In this document: piece by piece, positions 50,435-57,894 of the stretch
How positions within the stretch are numbered: position 1 is the first letter of the stretch
Layout: every line of letters starts with the position of its first letter
Source of the DNA: Nocardia fusca NBRC 14340
Lineage (GTDB): Bacteria > Actinomycetota > Actinomycetes > Mycobacteriales > Mycobacteriaceae
DNA: 64,000 nt
Direction: 5' to 3'
Assembly: GCF_001618425.1 (NCBI RefSeq)
Contig: NZ_BDCU01000030.1
Location: 124,001 to 188,000, forward strand
Translations under genes and position numbers: made by a program
Notes under the pieces: generated by a model
The model's input: only the letters and a program-made list of their open reading frames with translations
Database searches by the model: none
Told to the model about the DNA's origin: nothing

Positions 50435-52117
50435 ATGTCAGAGTTCGACTACGACGTCGTGGTCATCGGATCGGGGTTCGGCGGGAGCGTGAGCGCCCTG
50501 CGACTCACGGAGAAAGGCTACCGGGTCGGGGTCCTCGAAGCCGGGCGGCGCTGGGACGCCGAGACGCTGCCGCGCAGCAACTGGAACCTCCGCAAATCCA
50601 TCTGGGCACCGAAACTCGGGTTCACCGGACCCCAGCGGATCAGCCTGCTCGGCAAATGCGCCGTGTTCTCCGGCGCCGGAGTGGGCGGCGGCTCCCTCAT
50701 TTACGGCAACACACTCTACGAACCGCTCACCGATTTCTTCACCGATCGGCAGTGGGCGCACATCACCGACTGGCAGGCCGAACTCGCGCCCTACTACGAC
50801 CAGGCGCGCCGCATGCTCGGCGTGACGACCAACCCGCGGACGACCCCGGCCGACGAGGTCATCCGCGAGGTCGCCGCGGATATGGGTGTGGGCGAGACCT
50901 TCCACCCCACCGACGTCGGGGTGTTCTTCAACGAGGACGACCCCGGCACCGAGGTCGACGATCCCTATTTCGGCGGTGCCGGCCCGCGCCGCCGCGGCTG
51001 TGTGCACTGCGCCCGCTGCCTGACCGGCTGCCCGCACAACGCCAAGAACACGACCACCACCAACTACCTGTTCCTGGCCGAGCAGGCCGGTGCCACCGTG
51101 CACCCGCTCACCGCCGCCACCGCGGTGCGACCGCTGCCCGGCGGCGGCTACGCCGTCGATACCTCCCGGCCCGACCGGTGGATCCGCAAGCGCACACGGA
51201 CCTTCACCGCCGAGCAGGTGGTGTTCGCGGGCGCGGCGCTGGGCACCCAGCGGCTGCTGCACCGGATGCGGGATCGGGGCGTACTGCCGCGGCTCTCCCC
51301 GCGCCTGGGTGAACTCACCCGCAGCAATTCCGAGGCGATCCTGGCGGTGGTGAGCCGGTCACGCCGCGACTTCGCCGCCGGTGTCGCCATCACCTCCTCG
51401 ATACATCCCGAGGCGAACACCCATATCGAGGTGTGCCACTACGGCAAAGGCCAGAACGCGCTGTTCCCCCTCTCGGCCCCGGTGATCGACGGCGGGGCGT
51501 TCCGGTTCCTGCGCTTCCTGCTCGCCGCGGTCGCCCACCCGGTGGTGTTCCTGCGCAGTTTCAACGCCCGGCACGCCTCGGAGCGATCGGTCATCCTGCT
51601 GGTCATGCAGTCGCTGGACAATTCGCTCACCTCGTTCCTGCGGCGCGGCGGATTGACGACGAAACAGGGCACGGGTAAGCCGAACCCGACCTGGATCCCG
51701 CTGGCGCACGAGGTCGGCCGGCGGTTCGCGGCCAAGATCGACGGGGACACCCACGGGCTCTACACCGACGTCCTCGATATCCCGGCGACCGCGCACTACA
51801 TCGGCGGCTGTGTGATCGGCAACCGGCCCGAGACGGGCGTGGTGGACCCCTATCAGCGGGTCTACGGGCATCCCGGCCTACATATCGCCGATGGGTCCGC
51901 GGTCACCGCCAACCTCGGGGTGAACCCGTCGCTGACCATCACCGCGCAGGCCGAACGCGCGATGGCCTTCTGGCCGAACAAGGATCAGGAGGACACCCGG
52001 CCGGGGCTGGGCACCCCGTATCAGCGGATCGCTCCCGTGGCACCGGTGCGGCCGGCGGTTCCCGCGGCGGCACCCGGGGCACTGCGCCTGCCCCTCACAC
52101 CACTGCGGGCCGGCTGA
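50435..52117 (+). CDS. choD: GMC oxidoreductase, cholesterol-oxidase-like (ChoD type)
   Basis: A 560-residue flavoprotein closely similar in layout to Mtb ChoD (Rv3409c). The FAD-binding GSGFGGS motif is at 12-18 in VVVIGSGFGGSVSALRLTEK; GAGVGGGSLIYGNTL follows; the C-terminal part ADGSAVTANLGVNPSLTITA has the GMC signature. A Cys cluster, GCVHCARCLTGCPHNAKN near residue 190, looks like an iron-sulfur-type motif and is shared by this branch but not by classical streptomycete cholesterol oxidases. The substrate may be a sterol or other alcohol; cholesterol oxidase activity is a family assumption. ATG at 50435 has GAGAGGAAG upstream. Confidence 0.85.
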   Translation: MSEFDYDVVVIGSGFGGSVSALRLTEKGYRVGVLEAGRRWDAETLPRSNWNLRKSIWAPKLGFTGPQRISLLGKCAVFSGAGVGGGSLIYGNTLYEPLTDFFTDRQWAHITDWQAELAPYYDQARRMLGVTTNPRTTPADEVIREVAADMGVGETFHPTDVGVFFNEDDPGTEVDDPYFGGAGPRRRGCVHCARCLTGCPHNAKNTTTTNYLFLAEQAGATVHPLTAATAVRPLPGGGYAVDTSRPDRWIRKRTRTFTAEQVVFAGAALGTQRLLHRMRDRGVLPRLSPRLGELTRSNSEAILAVVSRSRRDFAAGVAITSSIHPEANTHIEVCHYGKGQNALFPLSAPVIDGGAFRFLRFLLAAVAHPVVFLRSFNARHASERSVILLVMQSLDNSLTSFLRRGGLTTKQGTGKPNPTWIPLAHEVGRRFAAKIDGDTHGLYTDVLDIPATAHYIGGCVIGNRPETGVVDPYQRVYGHPGLHIADGSAVTANLGVNPSLTITAQAERAMAFWPNKDQEDTRPGLGTPYQRIAPVAPVRPAVPAAAPGALRLPLTPLRAG

Positions 52118-52123
52118 GCCGAA

Positions 52124-52165
52124 CCGGCTCCGGCCCCTCGCGTCCACGCGAGCACCCGGAGCCGG
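52124..52165 (+). terminator. Two-level hairpin after the GMC oxidase gene
   Basis: CCGGCTCCGG at 52124-52133 pairs with 52156-52165, and inside it CTCGCG at 52137-52142 pairs with 52147-52152. It begins 7 bases after the stop. Confidence 0.7.
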
Positions 52166-52195
52166 GACGAACCGCCGGGTCGGTACCGTTACCGC

Positions 52196-53599
52196 GTGTC
52201 CACCGGTCGTATCCCGCTACGCTCCTACACCCCCGCCGAGGACGTACTCGCTCGCGGCCGGGCCGTCCGCGACCGGGTGCCGCCCACGGCCCGGGACCGT
52301 GCCGTGCCCACCGGCGGGCGGCCGTCGGTGGTGGAATTCGTCGAGGCGAGCAACTCCGGTCGTATCGAGGAGCTGATCCCGCTGCGCATCGGCCGGATGA
52401 TCGCCTCTCCCTTCGCGTTCTACCGGGGCTCGGCCGGGCTGATGGCCACCGATCTGGCGGGCAGCCCCGATACCGGCTTCACCGCCCAGCTCTGCGGGGA
52501 CGCCCACGCCGGCAACTTCGGCCTCTACGGCACCTCCCGCGGCGAGATCGTCATGGATATCAACGATTTCGACGACACCGTGCCGGGTCCGTGGGAATGG
52601 GACCTGGAGCGGCTCGCGGCCAGCCTGGTCCTGGCGGGGCGGGTCGGCGGCGCCGGCGAGGAGGAATGCCGTACCGCTGCCGCGGACGCCGCACGCAGCT
52701 ATCGGCGCGTCGCGGCCGTCCTCGCCGAACGACCGTTCCTCACCACCTGGTCCGCGCTCGCCGACGAATCGGTCCTCGACCGCGTCGAGGCCCAGGATCT
52801 GCTGGACAACTTCAAGAAGGCCGCCAAGAAGGCCCGGAAGAACAACAGCGACAAGGTCGTGCGGAAGTGGACCCATATCGACGACCACGAAACCGGTATC
52901 GACAGGCACCGTTTCGTCGCCGACCCCCCGCTCCTCACCACCGTCCCCCAGGAGGTCGAGGACGCGGCCATCGATGCCCTCGAACGCTACGGTACGTCGC
53001 TGCGGGAATCACGGCAGGAGCTGCTGGGCCGGTTCGCGGTGGCCGATATCGCGTTCCGCATCGTCGGTACGGGTAGCGTCGGGTTGCACAGCTACGTCGC
53101 ACTGCTGCACGGCAATTCGGGCGAGGTACTGGTCCTGCAACTCAAACAGGCGGCGCCCTCGGCGCTGGCACCCGTACTCGGCAGCGCCGCACCGAAACAC
53201 GAGGGCAAGCGAATCGTGCAGGGCGCCAGGCTGGTTCAGACCGAGACCGATATCCTCCTCGGCTGGACCACCATGTCCGTACCCACCGCCGACGGCACCC
53301 GCGAGCTGCCGTTCATCGTCCGCCAGTTCCGCAATCTCAAGGGCGGGATCGCTCCCGAGGAACTCGAACCGCACGACCTCGACGACTACGGCAGGCTGGC
53401 CGGAGCGCTGCTCGCCCGCGCCCACGCCCGCTCGCTGGATCCACGTATGATCAGCGGTTATCTGGGCGACGACGAGGATTTCGACACCGCGATCGCCGAG
53501 TTCGCGGTGCGTTACGCCGACCGCGCCGAGGCCGATCACGCCGAACTCGTCGCGGCGGTTCGCGCCGGTAAACTTCCCGCGCAGGAGCCGGACCGGTAG
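52196..53599 (+). CDS. DUF2252 family protein
   Basis: A 467-residue soluble protein of the DUF2252 family, recognisable by RIGRMIASPFAFYRGSAGLM, LCGDAHAGNFGLYGT, MDINDFDDTVPGPWEWDLER and VQGARLVQTETDILLGWTTM. The GDAHxxNF and DFDD segments recall the catalytic and metal-binding loops of aminoglycoside-phosphotransferase-like kinases, so a kinase fold is likely, but the substrate is unknown. It starts with GTG at 52196. It is separated from the preceding gene by a hairpin and is probably transcribed with, or just before, the NERD gene that follows after 86 bases. Confidence 0.88.
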   Translation: MSTGRIPLRSYTPAEDVLARGRAVRDRVPPTARDRAVPTGGRPSVVEFVEASNSGRIEELIPLRIGRMIASPFAFYRGSAGLMATDLAGSPDTGFTAQLCGDAHAGNFGLYGTSRGEIVMDINDFDDTVPGPWEWDLERLAASLVLAGRVGGAGEEECRTAAADAARSYRRVAAVLAERPFLTTWSALADESVLDRVEAQDLLDNFKKAAKKARKNNSDKVVRKWTHIDDHETGIDRHRFVADPPLLTTVPQEVEDAAIDALERYGTSLRESRQELLGRFAVADIAFRIVGTGSVGLHSYVALLHGNSGEVLVLQLKQAAPSALAPVLGSAAPKHEGKRIVQGARLVQTETDILLGWTTMSVPTADGTRELPFIVRQFRNLKGGIAPEELEPHDLDDYGRLAGALLARAHARSLDPRMISGYLGDDEDFDTAIAEFAVRYADRAEADHAELVAAVRAGKLPAQEPDR

Positions 53600-53685
53600 T
53601 TTCGAAGAGGGCGCCGCACAGCCGGCGCCACCACAGCCTCGGCTCGGACACCATTGCCTCGGCTCGGACGCGAAGGGCGGTCACC

Positions 53686-54576
53686 ATGCTCGTGCAGGTA
53701 CAGAACAGCACCGACAGCGTTGCCGAACGGGCTCTGGTGGATTGGCTCAGCGGCTGGGACGGCGCGGGGAGCCCGCAGGGGGTCGCGACGGTGAACTGCG
53801 GCCTCGTCCATCAGGGCGAGTCCTACCATTTCGACGCCGTGGTGTGGACGCCCACCAGCTGTGTGGTCATCGATGTCGCGGGATTGCACTCGCCGCACGG
53901 TGGCACCCTGCAGGCCCCGCTGACCGGCGACTGGACCCTCAACGGCGTCCGCGCCGAACTCGAGACCAGCGACAACCGTTCCCCGCTGGACCGTTCCCGC
54001 GAACACACCTTCGCCCTGCAGACCTGGCTGGCCGCCCGCGGGCTGGGACAGCGCGCGGTACACGGTGTCGCGCTGGTCGTGCCCCTGCAGAACGTGCCCG
54101 TGCAGATCGAGCAGAAGGTGCACGACCCGAGCTTCGATGTGATCGTCGGTGACGACGGGAACGGGCTGCGGCACTATTTCGGCGTGCTCGCCCAACGTGA
54201 ATCGCACCGCTGGACCGCCAACGATGTGGCCCTGTCGTTCCGCGGGATGGGGATGCTGCCGTACCTCCCGGCACCGCAGCGCCTGCTCGAAGAGGGATTC
54301 CTCGGCCCCATCGATGTCACCCTGTGGCACGGCGGCCCGGCCCAGGCGGAGGCCGAACAGTACGCCGAGGATCTCGCCGAGTACGAACGCGCGGCCGGGG
54401 CCCGACGATTCCGCTCCCCCTGGTACAGCCCGTGGCGGCTGTATCCGCGCGAGGTCGGTGATATCGATTTCGGCCGCGCCGCCATGCGCGCGGGCTTCGC
54501 GCTCGGAATGTTCATCGCGATCGCCTGGATGCTGTGGTTCCTGATCACCGCGTTCCTCACCTACGGCCCCGGGTGA
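53686..54576 (+). CDS. NERD-domain membrane protein
   Basis: A 296-residue protein with an N-terminal NERD (nuclease-related) domain: AERALVDWL, then the catalytic-type segment YHFDAVVWTPTSCVVIDVAG (D-x-V and I-D-V in place of the usual E/D-x-K). The usual Lys after the second acidic residue is not obvious, so activity may be lost. A C-terminal membrane helix (about 266-290, ALGMFIAIAWMLWFLITAF) anchors it with the NERD part in the cytosol. ATG at 53686. Function unknown. Confidence 0.78.
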   Translation: MLVQVQNSTDSVAERALVDWLSGWDGAGSPQGVATVNCGLVHQGESYHFDAVVWTPTSCVVIDVAGLHSPHGGTLQAPLTGDWTLNGVRAELETSDNRSPLDRSREHTFALQTWLAARGLGQRAVHGVALVVPLQNVPVQIEQKVHDPSFDVIVGDDGNGLRHYFGVLAQRESHRWTANDVALSFRGMGMLPYLPAPQRLLEEGFLGPIDVTLWHGGPAQAEAEQYAEDLAEYERAAGARRFRSPWYSPWRLYPREVGDIDFGRAAMRAGFALGMFIAIAWMLWFLITAFLTYGPG

Positions 54577-54627
54577 GGCAGCAGAAGAACATCACGGGCC
54601 GGACGGTGGCGCTCCCAGGCGTGTCCA

Positions 54628-54820
54628 CGCCTTCGCTCCGGCCCTGCGTGCCCTGGGCATACCTCCGCCTTCGCTCCAGCCCTGCGCGCCTTGCCTGACC
54701 GTGCCCGCTCCGGCCGTGGGCGCCATACGTACCCCCGTCTCCGCTGCGGCAATGTGCGTCCGTGCCCCGGGCGCTCGCTCCGGCCGTGCGCGTCCTGCGT
54801 ACCTCCGTGCTGCGACCGTA
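54628..54820. repeat. Degenerate repeat array related to an inverted copy at 57664
   Basis: Four imperfect copies of a unit containing CGCTCCGGCC, a GTGCGCG-like stretch and TACCTCCG are seen at about 54628, 54666, 54707 and 54777. CGCCTTCGCTCC is repeated exactly at 54628 and 54666, 38 bases apart. One 22-base segment (54660-54681) recurs in inverted orientation at 57664-57685 with a single mismatch. The array fills the space between the NERD and PAP2 genes. Confidence 0.6.
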
Positions 54821-54869
54821 CGCGAATCGCGGATGGGCTTCGACCGGCTGCGCCCACTAGGGTCGGACC

Positions 54870-55655
54870 GTGAGCACAGCATCCGCGGCGCCGGATCCGT
54901 TCGGCGCGGACCGGCCCACCGGCCGTATCCGGCGCACGGGCGCAGACCGTCCGGGAACACCGGACGCCGCCGACGCGCACCCGTCCCACGTCGGCACCGA
55001 CGAAGCGGCAGATACCGCCGAACCCCGCCGGGTCCGCGGTCCCGGCAGTACCGCGAACCCGCTCGCCACCGCGGCGACCGCGGCCGCCGGAGCAACCGTC
55101 GCGGCCGCCCTCCCGTGGTCGTTCCCCCCGGGCGGCGGAGAGACCACGTTCGATCTCGCGGTGAACGAGCGGGTCGATCCCCGACTGGATCCGCGGCCCT
55201 GGATCGCCGAGGTACTCACCCTCGCGACCAATACCGGGGTGGTCCTCGCCGTCCTGTGCGGTGGTGCCGCATGGTTCGCCTGGCAGCGCAAATGGTGGGA
55301 GACCGCGACCATGGTGCTGGTGCCGGAGACTGCTGTCGCGATCAACGCCTGGGCGTTGAAACCGTTCTGGTCACGCCCCCTGCACGACTATCTCGCCTAT
55401 CCCAGTGGCCATACCGTGCACCTGGTCGCGGTGGTTACCACCCTGGTCCTGCTGCTGCGCTCGGTGCGCGCCCGCGCGGTGATCGTCGCGCTCACGGCCG
55501 CCGCCTGGTTCGGGGCGGGCATCGGGATGGTGGCGCTGGACTACCATCTCGCCACCGATGTCCTCGGCGGCGCCGCGGCCGGTATCGCGCTGGCCATCGG
55601 CCTCTACTGGGTGGCTGTATACCTTGCCCGCCCGGCGGGGGCCCGGTCCGGTTAG
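54870..55655 (+). CDS. PAP2-family phosphatase, membrane-bound
   Basis: A 261-residue protein with a polar, probably disordered N-terminal 60 residues and about five membrane helices. The PAP2 motifs are complete: LKPFWSRPLHDY (K-x6-R-P), YPSGHTVHLVAVV (PSGH) and GMVALDYHLATDVLGG (R/x-H-x3-D). Such enzymes remove phosphate from lipid phosphates such as phosphatidate or polyprenyl diphosphate on the outer face of the membrane. The start is GTG at 54870. The Arg of the third motif is replaced (ALDYH), with the catalytic His retained. Confidence 0.88.
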   Translation: MSTASAAPDPFGADRPTGRIRRTGADRPGTPDAADAHPSHVGTDEAADTAEPRRVRGPGSTANPLATAATAAAGATVAAALPWSFPPGGGETTFDLAVNERVDPRLDPRPWIAEVLTLATNTGVVLAVLCGGAAWFAWQRKWWETATMVLVPETAVAINAWALKPFWSRPLHDYLAYPSGHTVHLVAVVTTLVLLLRSVRARAVIVALTAAAWFGAGIGMVALDYHLATDVLGGAAAGIALAIGLYWVAVYLARPAGARSG

Positions 55656-55670
55656 ACCGGGGCCCGCCCC
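55637..55670. terminator. Hairpin between PAP2 and acyl-CoA oxidase genes
   Basis: GGGCCCGGTC ending at 55648 pairs with GACCGG and GGCCC from 55655 on, with one bulged G and a 6-base loop. It overlaps the PAP2 stop and lies between convergent genes. Confidence 0.4.
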
Positions 55671-55680
55671 CGGCTGCCCG

Positions 55681-57612
55681 CTACTGCCGCTGGTGCACGC
55701 TCGCGTCGTCCAGCATCGCGGCACCCAGCATGGACTCCGGCACACCCAGCGCCTCGACGAGCGTGAGCGCGTCCGGGCGGAGCCGGTCGACGAGTTCGTT
55801 CACCCCGCGCCGGATCGCCTTGGCCCGTTCCACCGAGATGAAACGGTGCATGATGTACCAGGCCGAGTGCTCCTCGAGGATCGAGTACACGTACAGATCG
55901 CAGACGGTTTCGGCCAGCCGGCGAGGCTCCTCCTCCTCGATATCGGCGATGCCCTCGATGAAGGCCTCGAGGATCAACCGGTCGATATGGGCGGCGCCCG
56001 CGGCCAGAATATGGTCCTGGGCGTTGTTGAAGGCCTCGAAGGGCTCGGTCTCCTCGGCGCGCGCCCGCAGCCGGTGCGCGGCCGTGCGGGTCAGATAGTC
56101 CTCACGGTCGGCGAACAACGCCAGTTGCGTATCGCGGCGCCCCAGATCGCCCTCGTCGACCGTCTCGCCGCCGCGGTCGCGCAGGGTCTGGATGAGCTGA
56201 CGCACCCCGGACCGTTTCCGCACCACATCGCCGGCCATGGTCGCGGCGAACCGGACCCAGCCCAGCGCGTCCAGATCGCGGATCTCGTCGGCGTAGGCGG
56301 TCAGGATCTCCTTGGCGACCAGCTGGGTGAGCACCACATTGTCACCCTCGAAGGTGGTGAACACATCGGTATCGGCCTTCAGGGTGACCAGCCGGTTCTC
56401 CGTCAGGTAGCCGGCGCCGCCGCATGCCTCGCGGCATTCCTGGATGGCGCGGGTGGCGTGGCGGGTCTGCGCCACCTTCAGGCCGGCGGCCCGCTTCTCC
56501 AGTGCCCGCTGCGCCCCGGGCGCCAGATCCTGACCGGTCTGCACCAGGTGCATCCGGCGGACGAGATCGTTCTGCGCGAACGCCAGCGCGTAGGAACGCG
56601 CGAGCAGCGGCAGCAACCGGCGCTGATGCATCCGGTAGTCCAGCAGCAGGGTCTCGTTGCCGTTGTCCGGATCGCCGAACTGGCGGCGCTTCAGCGCGTA
56701 CCGCAACGCGATGCTCAGCGCGACCCGGGCACCGGCCGCCGCGGCGCCACCGACGCTGACCCGCCCGCGGACCAAAGTGCCGAGGGTGGTGAAAAAGCGC
56801 CGGCTGGGGTTGTCGATCTCGGAGCGGTAGGTACCGTCCGGTTCCACATCCGCATAGCGGTTGAGCAGGTTCTCCCGCGGGATCCGCACCTGGTCGAAGA
56901 CGATGCGGCCGTTGTCCACACCGGGCAGCCCGCCCTTGCGCCCGCAGTCGGAAGTGGTGACACCGGGCAGATCGTTACCCTGCTCGTCCCGGATCGGGAC
57001 CAGCAGACAGTGCACCCCGTGCTCGCCCGCCGGGGTCCGCAGCTGCGCGAAAACGGCGGCCATCCGCGCGTGTTCGGCGGCGCCGCCGATGTAGTCCTTA
57101 CGCGCCGAGGGGGTGGGCGTGTGGATGACGAATTCCTCGGTGGCCGGGTCGTAGGTCGCGGTGGTCTCCAGATTCGCGACATCGCTCCCGTGCCCGGATT
57201 CGGTCATCGCGAAACAGCCGAGCAGATCCAGCGAGATCAGCCGCCGGATGTGTTCGCGATGCCGTTCGGTGCCCAGGTTCTCCACCGCGCCCCCGAACAG
57301 CCCCCACTGCACACCCGACTTCACCCACAGCGACAGATCGGCGTAGGCGAGCATCTCGAGGCCGACGACGGCCGCGCCGGGCTCCCCGGTGCCGCCGTTC
57401 TCCCGCCGGAAACCTCGTTCGGCGTAATCGAGTTTCGCCAGCGACCGCATCTGCTCCAGCACCCGGGCCCGTGCCTCGGGCAGATCCAGGTCGGGATCGC
57501 CGGTGTACTCGGGGCCCGCGAGCTGAGTGCGGGCCTGTTCCCGGACCTCGCCCCACGGCCCGTCCAGTGCCTGACGTAAACGTTGCGCTGTCGAAGTGCT
57601 GCCGGTGCTCAT
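55681..57612 (-). CDS. Acyl-CoA dehydrogenase/oxidase family protein
   Basis: A 643-residue flavoprotein of the acyl-CoA oxidase-like branch of the acyl-CoA dehydrogenase family. The flavin-binding CFAMTESGHGSDVANLETTA, the RQFG motif in KRRQFGDPDNGNE, and the C-terminal ECREACGGAGYLTENRL with its TFEGDN loop are visible. It lacks a signal peptide. It would introduce a 2,3-double bond into a fatty acyl-CoA, with O2 as a possible acceptor. The length (over 600) and the extra C-terminal domain favour the oxidase type. The ATG at 57610-57612 is used; no operon partner. Confidence 0.92.
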   Translation of the reverse strand: MSTGSTSTAQRLRQALDGPWGEVREQARTQLAGPEYTGDPDLDLPEARARVLEQMRSLAKLDYAERGFRRENGGTGEPGAAVVGLEMLAYADLSLWVKSGVQWGLFGGAVENLGTERHREHIRRLISLDLLGCFAMTESGHGSDVANLETTATYDPATEEFVIHTPTPSARKDYIGGAAEHARMAAVFAQLRTPAGEHGVHCLLVPIRDEQGNDLPGVTTSDCGRKGGLPGVDNGRIVFDQVRIPRENLLNRYADVEPDGTYRSEIDNPSRRFFTTLGTLVRGRVSVGGAAAAGARVALSIALRYALKRRQFGDPDNGNETLLLDYRMHQRRLLPLLARSYALAFAQNDLVRRMHLVQTGQDLAPGAQRALEKRAAGLKVAQTRHATRAIQECREACGGAGYLTENRLVTLKADTDVFTTFEGDNVVLTQLVAKEILTAYADEIRDLDALGWVRFAATMAGDVVRKRSGVRQLIQTLRDRGGETVDEGDLGRRDTQLALFADREDYLTRTAAHRLRARAEETEPFEAFNNAQDHILAAGAAHIDRLILEAFIEGIADIEEEEPRRLAETVCDLYVYSILEEHSAWYIMHRFISVERAKAIRRGVNELVDRLRPDALTLVEALGVPESMLGAAMLDDASVHQRQ

Positions 57613-57663
57613 ATTTCCGACCCTAGCGGGCCCGGCCGGCGCGGCTCGTCACAAACCGCGCAT

Positions 57664-57685
57664 GGCCGGAGCGAAGGCGGAGGTA
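57664..57685 (-). repeat. Inverted copy of the 54660-54681 repeat
   Basis: On the minus strand this 22-base segment, which includes CGCCTTCGCTCCGGCC, equals 54660-54681 at 21 positions. The pair flanks the PAP2 and acyl-CoA oxidase genes in opposite orientation. Confidence 0.8.
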
Positions 57686-57821
57686 CGCACACGCGGCGGT
57701 GTAACGCAGAACACGCAGGGTGTAACGCCCTCGGAAGCGGGTATGGCGCGGGTGAGAACGGCCCAGGTCAGCAGGGTGATCGGACCGTTTTCTCCATTCG
57801 TCATGTCAAATAAACCGGTAC

Positions 57822-57836
57822 GTAACAAACGTCACA
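57822..57836 (+). promoter_or_regulatory. Possible MtrA-type direct repeat upstream of thrE
   Basis: GTAACA (57822-57827) and GTCACA (57831-57836) form a direct repeat with a 9-base period in a locally AT-rich promoter region. As I recall, MtrA of mycobacteria binds GTCACA-like direct repeats with this spacing. The site lies 58 bases before the thrE ATG. Confidence 0.3.
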
Positions 57837-57894
57837 TTTTCGAGAGCCGGTTTGTGGTGGGCAAGAGGGGGCTTCGGCCACTACCTTCGCGGCT

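Noticed and set aside
54601..54869. CRISPR array in the repeat region before the PAP2 gene
   Set aside because: The repeats are degenerate with no constant repeat or spacer length, and no cas genes are present.
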